Shown: positions 57,101-64,000, counted from the stretch's first letter. The stretch is DNA of 64,000 nucleotides from Paenibacillus sp. FSL R7-0273 (GCF_000758625.1 NZ_CP009283.1:2243501-2307500), one strand, 5' to 3'. Notes: generated by a model from the sequence alone, not told the origin. Translations and numbers: made by a program.

Positions 57101-57413
57101 CATCTTGCCCAAAGGAACAGACATTGTGGCGCTGGCGAATCAGTACGGAGGGTCGCTGGACGGGCATGAGCAGGAATTCATGACCGGCGGCTACATCCTG
57201 GTGAAGTTCGAAATCTATACCGTCAAAAATAGCGATGCCGGGACGCGGATTCTGGGCTACAAAGCCCCGATTTCCAACATGTGGGCGATAGAAGGACAGA
57301 TGACGGGGGACACGGATGAAATGGGACAAACGTTCTCTTTTTCCTCGGGAGACATTATCCTGTTCGAATCGGACTTTTCCGTGCGAAATGACTATCAGGG
57401 GCAGAGGAAATAA
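54102..57413 (+). CDS. Large secreted protein, possibly DUF5704 type
   Basis: 1,103 residues; TTG start with AAGGGGA upstream. Signal peptide to about residue 29 (HAAAG). The body is beta-rich and aromatic, with no membrane anchor or LPXTG. I recall proteins of this kind in Paenibacillus under DUF5704, but I cannot confirm the family by eye. Two cysteines in the first half (GSGSCTYTI, RYSCSVDV) could pair. The 5' third is visibly A+T-richer than the 3' two thirds, so the gene may be a recombinant. It follows the amine-oxidase-domain gene by 14 bases and is probably co-transcribed. Confidence 0.7.
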   Translation: MKKLLIALFAFLLLFEGSLFVSNDHAAAGTLPTTVDTNNPNIYYFVALFSYDIWRRSDGETWTSDGHPGQLGKTIPKFTYSFDFPGRKIKNVVVENFVSPSQWSNGIEIWKKSRYYQKEWTDIGKFSSQNFTLTRHAITGIGTGSVSFDMSLVGDLVTQVPGNAGEDVTAQGAPVDPGVISYRYYFPSMLTIELEPEGKAIIKHYTTTGQSLNGISGFTDREEVLTKNTAYSFTHTSGNSAYEYQGFKKSTVAAPNGGTIEPGDPYGFTYDGSYPVYYLSFYYKLAGPPEIPDGSGSGSCTYTIQPPNTIAAPQASFMDPTASGVILSDDAANGIHFDAPAGIPTSEHLYANALGRNYLFEHTFANMAGQIRYSCSVDVTYSTKWEEAQDDLPGEDGEMIPQDPLPQTGSFDKTYNFELTPREYAYWQIDQLSVYRIDRAQMENYALPGGAVTLYPNNYTSPAVELANSTVVEEHVVPHETGTISFTPEVVDGGDREPGPSDVDDLADLKGLAETQTQDPKVQNDRLVFNGQTIMNDTVSTKTGPVPGRIPDPQGIGGEVLYQSQLMINRGLHNQANTISSGTIYYPMLPENVQGRGDQVYPINGINTVTVHTPVVNYSLLPDDNRPFDQRMVPDYTRTVLILDRPFTVHFTESGQHLNIPGYGNRNYAKYTQNKRILFPFGVFQEGQYYPENTWIYIPVGTPSMTFTLPTWVNEGDYTIQTQSWAINAPSDAADLCEKNLNGNLANYCASESFNVGVVGRLFDFRIWDIGDFRFEQVFRTGTGNLGHSTAMYYTGGNDENGTPTALSGQTQWHLPVRKGSHPTEQLTVPHNGYSFLFDFRTIGNLWQPGEGIRIEPSFYFIPKTGGTAAPVDLYYDISGSNNKVIGVGSPKDKLSYTRTYRLADGLRNIADGELSTAASYEYNYILTEAERNKSTWLKFYEQYKKRKTKLATGYNLEILPYTSRTLVGPTEIPSGVSPIAAVRSVQHWYGEYNLPIAPYILPKGTDIVALANQYGGSLDGHEQEFMTGGYILVKFEIYTVKNSDAGTRILGYKAPISNMWAIEGQMTGDTDEMGQTFSFSSGDIILFESDFSVRNDYQGQRK

Positions 57414-57521
57414 ATATAAATTTAATTTTAAATAAGGTAAAATATTCATTTATAGGTATTAAATATAAATTTATTGACTTGTTGGGCCGATAAATAAATC
57501 AAGTAGAACCGGAGCTATAAT

Positions 57522-57562
57522 AATGAATTTGAAATTCCAGTATGTTTTTCAAATTCATTTTT
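57522..57562 (+). terminator. Hairpin between the secretion locus and the WXG100 gene
   Basis: A perfect 13-bp stem AATGAATTTGAAA / TTTCAAATTCATT with a 12-base loop, followed by TTTTT. It lies 34 bases before the WXG100 start and could end the upstream operon or attenuate the gene behind it. No clear promoter lies between it and the gene. Confidence 0.6.
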
Positions 57563-57595
57563 ATATAAAACTATTAATAAAAGGAGCGGTTTATA

Positions 57596-57895
57596 ATGGC
57601 AGACAAAGTTACAGTCAGCTACCAGGGATTGGCACAGCAAGCAGATAGTATCAAGCGGCAAAAACAGGAATACGATGCGCTAATGAAAAAAATAGTGACG
57701 ACGGCTACGACGCTGAATAGTATCTGGGAGGATGCAGCCGCAAAAGAGTTTGAGGAAAAGGTTAAAGGCATGCAAAAAACCTTTGACGCTTTTGGTCAAG
57801 CGCTGGATAACATTGGTATCCACATGAAAAATGTCTCGACTAGCTATCAGGAACTTTCCCAAAATATTAAAACGGCCCAGAACAAAAGCTTCTAA
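57596..57895 (+). CDS. WXG100 family protein (EsxA-like)
   Basis: 99 residues, the typical ESX length, without signal peptide. Two helices flank SIWEDAAAKEFEEKV; the turn reads W-E-D rather than W-x-G, with W44 at the expected place. The C-terminal helix (NVSTSYQELSQNIKTAQNKS) carries the usual export-type tail. ESX proteins are exported as helical hairpin dimers by EssC/EccC. AAAGGAGCGG precedes the ATG. It is separated from the toxin gene by a terminator, so it can be made in excess over the toxin. Confidence 0.85.
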   Translation: MADKVTVSYQGLAQQADSIKRQKQEYDALMKKIVTTATTLNSIWEDAAAKEFEEKVKGMQKTFDAFGQALDNIGIHMKNVSTSYQELSQNIKTAQNKSF

Positions 57896-57944
57896 TAATC
57901 CTCTTTATCCAAAAAACAGCATGAGCCCTTCTACATAAGAATGC

Positions 57945-57982
57945 AATCAGCTATGCAGCCTACTGCATAGCTGATTTTATTA
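57945..57982 (+). terminator. Terminator between the WXG100 gene and the toxin gene
   Basis: A perfect 14-bp stem AATCAGCTATGCAG / CTGCATAGCTGATT with a 4-base loop and a TTTTATT tail. Confidence 0.85.
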
Positions 57983-58002
57983 GAAATAGGCAGGGGGAAG
58001 CG

Positions 58003-60045
58003 ATGGCGACAACGAAACTAATGTTTAATGTCGATGAAGTAGAGCGCCTGCGGACGAAAATTGGCATGATCAGCCAGGACACGAACCGGCTATACCTGCA
58101 GTTCAAGGGAAAGGCTTCGGACTGGAACGGAATTCCGCTAGGATCAAACCTTCATCAAGCCCAGGTGCTCATTAACGAGCTAACCAGCGGAGCCGAAAAA
58201 CTGGAGGATCTGATCCGCAGCGCCGTCCAAGGGGTTCAAGGTGTACAAGCGGAGAACAAGCGGCAGGCGGATCAGCTAAGCCAGCAGCTGGGTGTACTGG
58301 CAGGGTTATTCGGAAGCACAGGGAACCGTGGGTCATTCGGTCCACTTGCCATCCCGGCCTTGGCGCAGAAGGCCGTGACTAGCTTCATTCATACGGTTTC
58401 GATCCTGAATGGCCGGGATGAGCTGAGCAGCAATCCGGCGGTGCAAAAGCTGCGGGAGATCGTTAAGCAGTCGGGCCTGGCAAGCATTGAGGGACTGTCC
58501 GCGCAGGTCAAGCTGAAAGAGATCTATGAAGCGAGGGAGCAGATTGCCAAGGCACAGACAGCCTACGAGGTCTATCAGACGTTTGGGAATCAGGCTCAGA
58601 TGGCGGCTGCACATCAGCAGGCAGAGGAAGCGCGCAGGAAGCTGGAATCGATGGGGATCAGCGCGATGCAATATGAGGCAGGGAAAGATCTTACAGGCTA
58701 CTTCAGGCAGGCGGCAATCAAAGCCTGTGATTATGATCCGTCGGTCAAAGACAAAAGAGTGCCGCTGCCGGAGAAGGAAGAATATGCGTTTCTGCTACGG
58801 ATGGCGATGGAACCGGGAATACAAGGAGAGTGGGCAAAGCAGCAGCTGGCGCTGGTCAAGCCGGAAGCGACGCTAGGTCCGGTGGACCCGTATAACAGCG
58901 TATCCGAAGCGGATATCCTGAACCGGAACGATCCGGAGGCAATTGGGCGGCTGAAGGAAACGTACTGGTTCACCTTGGCGCCGGAGGAGCAGGACCGGCG
59001 GTATGAAGAGCTCAAGGCATACTACGAGAAGCAGGAGAAGGAAGCAGCGGACAAAAACCGGTTGACGGGAAGCGGCGTAGGAAATCAGACACTGGCGAAT
59101 ATGCTGGTGGGCGGAAGCAATATGATCGTGAATGCGATCGATACAGCCTCGTTCGGAATAGCGAGGACGGTGACCGACTGGATCGCGGGTCCGAAGCCGG
59201 AAGGTTATGTCAGTCCACTGGATGATCCCTACGGGAAACAAGCGGGACAGGTGGCAGGGGGCTTTATTAGTATTGGTCTTCCATGGAAATATCTTGGTAA
59301 TGCGGTGAAGGCGACGGGACTGGTAGGCAAATTCTCGCCGACCGTATACAAATCAATGGTTTCAGGAGCGATAAGTGGAACGATTGGAGAAGCGTTTGAC
59401 GCTGTCAATGATTACCGGGATGATGGGAAGCAGAGCCTGGGTGAACGATTAATTTCAGTAGGCATCAACACCGTGATTGCAGGAGCGGGAGATGTGTTCA
59501 TAACCTCCGTGAGCAAAGGTCTGGCCGGTGTAAAGAAAATCGTGAGCGGGTCCATTGAGGAAGTGAGGGTTAAAGAGGTTGAAGGTACGGCCAAAGCCAA
59601 GGCGGAGATGGAGGGGAAGGCGAAGGAGCTTGAGGGGGGTGCTGTTGAGGGGACGGGTAATGGTGGCAGGATATTCTCAAGTGTTGATGATTTATCTGAT
59701 ATTGCAAAATCAAAAATCACTACTAGTCAGAGGGCTACTTTGAATCAACAGGAAAGAACATACTCACATTTAACTGAAATGGATTTAAAAGGAGCACAGA
59801 GGGACTTAGTTGGTGACCCTGTTCCAAAACCAGGTGGAGATTATTATGATCATGCTCAAGAAGTTTCTGACGCATATCGTGGTTTAGTTGATTTGAACCG
59901 AAGTTGGGAAGGGATGCTCAAAAATCCTAATTTAGATAATGAACTTCGACAACTTTACACATCTAAGTTGAATGAGGTAAACGCTACAATGAAAAAAATT
60001 GAAGATATGTTTGCCCCCAATGGCGGAGTGTATCCACCTAAATAA
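58003..60045 (+). CDS. WXG-headed polymorphic toxin, possible type 28 toxin domain
   Basis: 680 residues; AGGGGGAAG precedes the ATG. Residues 1-100 are a helical WXG-like targeting domain (FKGKASDWNGIPLGSNLHQA, W41). A long helical stalk follows (about 130-360), then a glycine-rich pre-toxin region (TGSGVGNQTLANMLVGGSNM ... GQVAGGFISIGLPWKYLG). The last ~110 residues (SHLTEMDLKGAQRDLVGDPV, DHAQEVSDAYRGLVDLN, ending GGVYPPK) recall the polymorphic toxin type 28 (Ntox28) domain, predicted to be a ribonuclease; this is by memory of the pattern. From about 59,690 the DNA turns clearly A+T-rich, which marks a swapped module. A probable immunity gene follows immediately. Confidence 0.72.
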   Translation: MATTKLMFNVDEVERLRTKIGMISQDTNRLYLQFKGKASDWNGIPLGSNLHQAQVLINELTSGAEKLEDLIRSAVQGVQGVQAENKRQADQLSQQLGVLAGLFGSTGNRGSFGPLAIPALAQKAVTSFIHTVSILNGRDELSSNPAVQKLREIVKQSGLASIEGLSAQVKLKEIYEAREQIAKAQTAYEVYQTFGNQAQMAAAHQQAEEARRKLESMGISAMQYEAGKDLTGYFRQAAIKACDYDPSVKDKRVPLPEKEEYAFLLRMAMEPGIQGEWAKQQLALVKPEATLGPVDPYNSVSEADILNRNDPEAIGRLKETYWFTLAPEEQDRRYEELKAYYEKQEKEAADKNRLTGSGVGNQTLANMLVGGSNMIVNAIDTASFGIARTVTDWIAGPKPEGYVSPLDDPYGKQAGQVAGGFISIGLPWKYLGNAVKATGLVGKFSPTVYKSMVSGAISGTIGEAFDAVNDYRDDGKQSLGERLISVGINTVIAGAGDVFITSVSKGLAGVKKIVSGSIEEVRVKEVEGTAKAKAEMEGKAKELEGGAVEGTGNGGRIFSSVDDLSDIAKSKITTSQRATLNQQERTYSHLTEMDLKGAQRDLVGDPVPKPGGDYYDHAQEVSDAYRGLVDLNRSWEGMLKNPNLDNELRQLYTSKLNEVNATMKKIEDMFAPNGGVYPPK

Positions 60046-60062
60046 TGATTGGAGTAATGTAT

Positions 60063-60509
60063 ATGATAAATAGAAAAATGACATTAAAAGAGTTTTTGAC
60101 TAATGAAGAATACGAAAGTGTAATGCAAAATGCAACTCAGTATTCTGATATGTCACTACCTGTATGGCACTTAGAAATTACAGGGAAATGTCTATATGAG
60201 TTATCAAACTTTGATTTGATTCGTTGTATTAGGCAAGATGTTTTCAAGGATTTAGCAACGTTTGAAATTATTGAAAGGATTGATGAACAGAACACACCTT
60301 TTTATGCTGATATTGATTCAATGGAATTGATGGAAAAATTATCATCAATCAGTTCGGAAATGCTCTCAGCACATAAGAGTAAATTAGATAGAATGATTGA
60401 AAATCTTGAAAAGAATAACTTAATAGATTTAGCAGATGTTTGGATGTTCGATGAACAGAAGGAAACGTATCAAGGCTATATCAATATAATACAAAATAAA
60501 ATTAAATGA
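60063..60509 (+). CDS. Probable immunity protein for the adjacent toxin
   Basis: 148 residues; the ATG at 60063 has GGAG eight bases upstream, while an earlier ATG overlaps the toxin stop. 'LTNEEYESVMQNA...', then LYELSNFDLIRCIRQDVFKD, 'LATFEIIERIDEQ' and 'YADIDSMELMEKLSSIS' follow the order of contact-dependent inhibition immunity proteins of the CdiI type (a 'veDL.r.irQ' helix, then a later 'D..EL...L' segment). No signal or membrane segment, as expected for a cytoplasmic antidote. Its A+T-rich composition matches the toxin tip, not the toxin body, so the pair probably moved together. Confidence 0.65.
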   Translation: MINRKMTLKEFLTNEEYESVMQNATQYSDMSLPVWHLEITGKCLYELSNFDLIRCIRQDVFKDLATFEIIERIDEQNTPFYADIDSMELMEKLSSISSEMLSAHKSKLDRMIENLEKNNLIDLADVWMFDEQKETYQGYINIIQNKIK

Positions 60510-61022
60510 TATTTTGGTGAAGGGGCTACCCAGTGCCGAATGAATCCATCATTCAACAATTAACACATATAACCCATGTAATATTTGTATAAAGATTCTG
60601 TCATTTTGTTTGTACGCACAATAATGCTTGAAAAGTATAACCTAAATAACGCTAGTGCGTTACATAAGACAGGTCGATTATGGTCAGATACCACCATGAT
60701 TGACCTGTTTTTTGTTATGTTCGCTTTCTTGCGGTTTTTTCAAATTTATTCGCAACTGTAGATTACCCTGTAGCGATAGTGAGGGAGAGGAAGACAGAAT
60801 CGCACCTTTATGATGGATAGCACGACAACTATAGTAAAGGTTTATGCAAAGAATAGGACTTTGTCCGCAACTTAACTGACACTTGCAACGATGATTACGG
60901 TGCAGGAAAGCAATCTGGTGACGACCAGTCAACATAAAAGGTAAGGCAACGTTGTAAGGCTAGCCACCTTGCCCTCTAATATAGTCCGAAATTCGTTAAA
61001 AAATTTCGGTTGGGGGCTGAAC
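60510..61022. other. A+T-rich intergenic region before the Rep-like gene
   Basis: About 510 bases without a recognised gene. It holds the terminator at 60669, several short inverted segments (for example CCGAAATT / AATTTCGG at 60986-61009, just before the Rep-like start) and a stretch of about 200 bases (60760-60980) with direct and inverted short matches. A replication origin here is possible because initiator genes often sit next to their origin, but I cannot identify a nick site. Confidence 0.4.
60669..60713 (+). terminator. Terminator downstream of the toxin-immunity pair
   Basis: ACAGGTCGATTATGGT pairs with ACCATGATTGACCTGT (two wobbles) around an eight-base loop, followed by TTTTT. Confidence 0.85.
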
Positions 61023-61871
61023 ATGAAAGACGTACAAGTTTCAATTGACCGTATTGTAGTAGAGTTTACGGATGTGTATTGGGATTTCTTTAATCCTTTT
61101 CAATTACGTCTTCGTGAGTATTTAAATGCTAACCTTCGTTTGAAAGAAAAGGGGTTTAAGTATCATTTACATGTAAGAGATCGTGGGCATTACCTGCACA
61201 TCTCATATCAACTGACCTTCGTTCCAAAGTCGAGGAAGAACACGCTAAGAATCGAGTGTCATCCAGACAGTCTCGTTCATTTCTATTCTTGGCTCAAGCC
61301 ATTAAAGGACAATGCTACTGACATATTATTTATTCGGTGTGATGTAGCATTTGACATACCGCTGCTCATATCAGAGTTGTTCACTTTATCGCTCACTGGA
61401 CGGAATATGCGGACTTGGAAAGGGACTCGCTACTCCAATAAGAAGCATCAAAGGCAAGTAGCAGGGTACAGCCGAATTTATGATAAGAAGCGTCAACTGA
61501 TGCAACGGTATGGAAAAATTATTGAGGGTGAATTAACGAGGTTTGAAATTGTTTATGTACCTGACGAGAAGATTCCACTTGAAGCTATCGTGCAGTTTCC
61601 GCCCAAGTTCAATAGGCTTTATCTGTGCACCCATCTGACTTATCCTGAACGCTTGAAGCCCAAGCAACGGAAAAGAGTCTATGGACTAATGAGCGGAGAA
61701 CTGCAACAAAAGGATGTGTCAGGCTACTATCGAAGGTTAATTGTAGAAGAAATGAGAAAGCAGACTACATTGGACTTCGATGAGGTAGCGGCGGCGCAGT
61801 GGGAAGAAGCCGTAACAATTCCTTGTGCTGTCTTGAGCGGCGTGATTAATAAAGTAGCTTGTACAGTTTAG
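61023..61871 (+). CDS. Rep-like replication initiation protein of a mobile element
   Basis: 282 residues; GGGGG lies about 10 bases before the ATG at 61023. The sequence KDVQVSIDRIVVEFTDVYWD, RKNTLRIECHPDSL, ILFIRCDVAFDIPL, AGYSRIYDKKRQLM and GELTRFEIVYVP follows the pattern of replication-initiation-factor proteins (Rep_trans, rolling-circle type) carried by plasmids, phages and integrative elements: an 'R.D.a.D' strand and a 'R.YDK' motif before the predicted catalytic region. I do not see a sure active-site tyrosine. No relaxase or conjugation gene is visible nearby. Confidence 0.6.
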   Translation: MKDVQVSIDRIVVEFTDVYWDFFNPFQLRLREYLNANLRLKEKGFKYHLHVRDRGHYLHISYQLTFVPKSRKNTLRIECHPDSLVHFYSWLKPLKDNATDILFIRCDVAFDIPLLISELFTLSLTGRNMRTWKGTRYSNKKHQRQVAGYSRIYDKKRQLMQRYGKIIEGELTRFEIVYVPDEKIPLEAIVQFPPKFNRLYLCTHLTYPERLKPKQRKRVYGLMSGELQQKDVSGYYRRLIVEEMRKQTTLDFDEVAAAQWEEAVTIPCAVLSGVINKVACTV

Positions 61872-61873
61872 CG

Positions 61874-62074
61874 CTACGTTATTTCAATCAATTCATCGAT
61901 GCTTATTTCAAGTTTCTTGCATATAAGTTCCAATGTTTCAAGGTACACTCTATCAACTCGTTCTGAGCAGAGATGATTGATTGTGCTAGGTCGCAATCCC
62001 GTTAAGCGTGCTAGTTCACGTTGAGGCATATCTTTCTTGTCTAGGATATCTTGAAGCCGAACTTTGATAGGCAT
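61874..62074 (-). CDS. Small XRE/Cro-type repressor
   Basis: 66 residues, essentially one helix-turn-helix domain: MPIKVRLQDILDKKDMPQRE, LARLTGLRPSTINHLCSER, then LELICKKLEISIDELIEI. GGGGGAG precedes the ATG. It lies convergent to the Rep-like gene and is transcribed away from the serine recombinase. The intervening 160 bases hold repeated half-sites (TAACGCTTNANCG) that are good candidates for its operator, so it probably controls both itself and the recombinase. Confidence 0.85.
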   Translation of the reverse strand: MPIKVRLQDILDKKDMPQRELARLTGLRPSTINHLCSERVDRVYLETLELICKKLEISIDELIEIT

Positions 62075-62095
62075 ACTTTCTCCCCCATAAATAGA

Positions 62096-62202
62096 GTAAC
62101 GCTTGAGCGTACTAATGAAATTATAGCATCGTTAATGCATAATTTCATTGATTGTTTCGGTTAAGCGTTATATAATCAATGAATAGTTCGGTTAAGCGTT
62201 AC
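62096..62202. promoter_or_regulatory. Divergent control region with operator-like repeats
   Basis: Three copies of a short motif (TAACGCTT followed by AACCG or GAGCG, at 62096-62109, 62156-62170 and 62187-62202; the first is inverted relative to the others) and a long inverted repeat (AATGAAATTAT...ATAATTTCATT, 62114-62149, with an inner GCAT / ATGC stem) lie between the XRE repressor and the recombinase. The second copy fills the spacer of the recombinase promoter (TTGATT at 62148, 17 bases, TATAAT at 62171). Confidence 0.6.
62148..62176 (+). promoter_or_regulatory. Promoter of the serine recombinase
   Basis: TTGATT, 17 bases, TATAAT, with an operator-like repeat in the spacer and another just downstream. 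Confidence 0.6.
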
Positions 62203-62241
62203 AGTGATCTTAGTTTCTGTAACGGTGGGGGAGGAAACAGC

Positions 62242-63018
62242 ATGAATGTCATCGGTTATATCAGAGTTTCGACACAAGGACAAGCGAAGGATGGCTATAG
62301 TTTAGCGTACCAACAGGATGAAATTCGCTCTTATTGTCAGGAGCAAGGATGGAATCTGATAAACATATACAGCGATGAAGGTATCAGTGGGGCGAAGGTT
62401 AATGAAGATGCTCTTGAAGTGGATAGAATTGGATTTCAGAGCATGTTATCTGCCCTATCCACTCAATCCATTGATGCAGTTATTGTCCTCAATACGAGCC
62501 GTTTATGGCGGTCTGATATCGTGAAAGTGTTGGTGCATCGAGAGTTTAAGAAACATGGGGTGGACGTTCAGAGCATTGAACAACCGACCTACAGCATTCA
62601 TAAGAAAGACCCGAACGACTTCCTGATTAATGGGTTGATGGAATTGCTTGACCAGTACCAACGATTGGAGATTGCGTTGAAACTAGGCAGAGGTCGTAAC
62701 CAGAAAGCCCAAGAGGGTGGCTATGCAGGTGGAAGAGCAACATTTGGCTACAAGGCAAAGAAAGGTCAGAAGTGCATCCAAATAGATGAGAAGCAAGCAC
62801 AAATTGTCCGTAGAGTGTTTGAATTAAAAGAACAGCATCCAACATGGACTTTGACTCGAATAGCAGAATCATTGAATGAACAAGGCTTTACAACTGGGCA
62901 AGGCAATTTATTTACGAAAGTACAAGTGAAACGAATCTTAGACAAACGAGATTTTTATAGCGGCACATACCGCTATGGAGATATAGAAGCCATTGGCTTA
63001 CATGAAGCCATACTGTGA
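62242..63018 (+). CDS. Serine recombinase
   Basis: 258 residues from the ATG at 62242 (GGGGGAGG upstream). The resolvase/invertase N-domain shows the catalytic serine in IGYIRVSTQGQAKDG, then QQDEIRSYCQEQGW and 'VIVLNTSRLWRSD' with the catalytic arginines. A shorter Recombinase-type domain follows (GRNQKAQEGGYAGGRATFGY, then VRRVFELKEQHPTWTLTRIA, VKRILDKRDFYSGTYRYGDI). It lacks the C-terminal zinc ribbon and coiled coil of large serine integrases. Proteins of this compact type are frequent in Bacillus-group mobile DNA. Its end lies close to the start of the IS110-type element, but the last residues (GLHEAIL) look like a natural end. Confidence 0.85.
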   Translation: MNVIGYIRVSTQGQAKDGYSLAYQQDEIRSYCQEQGWNLINIYSDEGISGAKVNEDALEVDRIGFQSMLSALSTQSIDAVIVLNTSRLWRSDIVKVLVHREFKKHGVDVQSIEQPTYSIHKKDPNDFLINGLMELLDQYQRLEIALKLGRGRNQKAQEGGYAGGRATFGYKAKKGQKCIQIDEKQAQIVRRVFELKEQHPTWTLTRIAESLNEQGFTTGQGNLFTKVQVKRILDKRDFYSGTYRYGDIEAIGLHEAIL

Positions 63019-63029
63019 CAACTAGGAAC

Positions 63030-63102
63030 GGAATAGAGAGGCTTGCGTCCCATTGCGAACCGAAAGGTTAACGCTCGAACTGAGGTTGCCCCTATTCTTT
63101 AC
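63030..63102 (+). ncRNA. Candidate bridge RNA or structured leader of the IS110 element
   Basis: The segment between GGAATAG (about 63033) and CTATTC (about 63095), which can pair, contains GCGAACCGAAAGGTTAACGC, a stem closed by a GAAA tetraloop. IS110 elements encode a bridge RNA in the non-coding end upstream of the transposase, and this position fits. The assignment is by position and fold only. Confidence 0.4.
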
Positions 63103-63141
63103 CCAAGTCACGACAGAATCCGTATACAGAGGTGAATCCTT

Positions 63142-64000
63142 TTGACACACTACAAGCAAAATCATATCTATGTCGGTTTGGATTTACATAAAGCCCACCA
63201 TACAGCGGTTATCGTTAACTGTTGGAACGAAAACTAGGCGAAATTCAAATTGATAATAAGCCCACAGCGTTCGATGAGTTGATGAAGTTCGTCAAGAAAC
63301 AATGTGCAAAAGGCTTGACCCCAGTGTATGGGTTAGAAGATACGGGCGGCAATGGTAGAGCCTTAGCCGTACATCTTGTTGAAAACAAGCAAGTCGTAAA
63401 AGAAGTCAACTCTGCCCTCTCGTACAACGAACGTATGAGCAATGCAACTACACAGAAAAGTGATAGTTGGGATGCTTATTGCATCGCCAAAGTATTGCTT
63501 GCCAGACTGGATGAACTGCCTGATGCGAATCCACAGGACATTTACTGGACAATCGGGCAATTGGTAGCAAGACGTAATTCCATCGTCAAACATGCCAGTG
63601 GCTTAAAGAATCAGATGCATCAACAATTGAGCTACCACTATCCGTCCTATAAGAAGTTCTTCTGTGACATTGACGGTAAAGCTGCTTTAGCCTTTTGGGA
63701 GAAGTATCCTGCACCGCATCTAGCATTAACTGTGGGGGTCGAAGAACTAGCAGAATATCTACGTAATTCCAGTAATAATACTTGTTCTACCCGTAAGGCA
63801 GAAGAAATACTTGAACTGGTTAGGCAGGATGGGGAGACGAAGAGGAATTTCCAAGAATACAGAGACTTCCTAGTCATTAATATGGTTCATGACATGCGGA
63901 GAAGTAGAGAACTAATCAAGCAGACAGAGGAACAGCTTCGTCACGTATTAGCACAAACTGACTACAAGCTAGAGTCGATGGACGGAATCAACATCGTTAC
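63142..64000 (+). pseudogene. IS110-family transposase, frameshifted and cut by the window end
   Basis: TTG start with AGAGGTGA upstream. The first 31 codons (YVGLDLHKAHHTAVIV, with the first catalytic Asp) end at a TAG at 63235. One base later in phase the family sequence continues: GEIQIDNKPTAFDELMKF, VYGLEDTGGNGRALAV (Glu), NSALSYNERMSN, and KSDSWDAYCIAKVLL (Asp pair), reaching LESMDGINIV at the window edge without a stop. A missing A in the run before CTAGG (four instead of five) explains the break. A sequencing error or a programmed shift cannot be excluded; no classic slippery site is seen. The C-terminal Ser transposase domain is outside the window. Confidence 0.75.

Larger units (their letters stand above)
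63019..64000 (+). mobile_element. IS110-family insertion sequence, right part outside the window
   Basis: A structured leader (63030-63102) and a RuvC-like DEDD transposase (from 63142) are in the order expected of an IS110 element: non-coding left end, then the transposase. The left limit is uncertain and may be just after the recombinase stop. IS110 elements generally lack terminal inverted repeats. The right end lies beyond the window. Confidence 0.6.

Noticed and set aside
60684..60935. Minus-strand 83-codon frame before the Rep-like gene
   Set aside because: It has no ribosome binding site or family resemblance, and it runs into the terminator.
62242..63018. Serine recombinase truncated by the IS110 insertion
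   Set aside because: The C-terminus HEAIL fits what I remember of compact family members, so truncation is not required.

Overview
The window looks like a chromosomal segment of a spore-forming, mid-GC Bacillota, most likely Paenibacillus. The cues are a cotJABC spore-coat operon, a Bacillus-type sufCDSUB cluster that uses SufU, yunC, yunD and yfkAB homologues, a YheI/YheH-like ABC pair, very long DUF11-repeat proteins, and strong AGGAGG ribosome binding sites with frequent TTG/GTG starts. The genus is inferred from gene content only.

Layout. 1-7630 (minus): two very large DUF11 repeat genes that overlap by ATGA in the middle of a repeat. 7805-9900: a methyltransferase, then an IS200/IS605-type element whose tnpB carries an amber stop. 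9948-16355: a YtcJ-like amidohydrolase, a lipoprotein, small membrane and hypothetical genes, yunC, dps and a DUF1802 gene. 16446-21867: the iron-sulfur operon sufCDSUB behind a sigma-A-type promoter overlapped by a Fur-like box. 22175-25811: a heterodimeric ABC exporter. 25937-35940: two HD-GYP genes (one with degenerate metal ligands), a MoaD-MoaE fusion, yunD, uppP, yfkAB, a CNNM/CBS membrane protein and cotJABC.

36405-53178 is the most interesting part: about fourteen co-directional, mostly overlapping genes. They combine type VII secretion parts (an EssC/EccC ATPase without FHA domains, a YukD-like ubiquitin fold, a WXG100-like small protein and a possible EspG-like protein) with Tad/type IV pilus parts (a CpaB-like SAF protein, a CpaE-like protein, two further ParA/MinD-like proteins, a CpaF/TadA ATPase, a TadB/TadC-like membrane protein and a set of pilin-like proteins). 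I do not see the usual Bacillota partners EssA, EssB or EsaA. Two Sec-secreted proteins (53197-57413), a second WXG100 gene, and a WXG-headed polymorphic toxin with a putative immunity gene (57596-60509) follow. I read this as a hybrid export machine whose cargo is encoded at its 3' end.

60510-64000 is A+T-richer mobile DNA: a Rep-like initiator, a small XRE repressor, a serine recombinase with operator-like repeats in its promoter, and the 5' part of an IS110-family element with a frameshifted transposase and a structured leader. I saw no tRNA, rRNA or CRISPR array.
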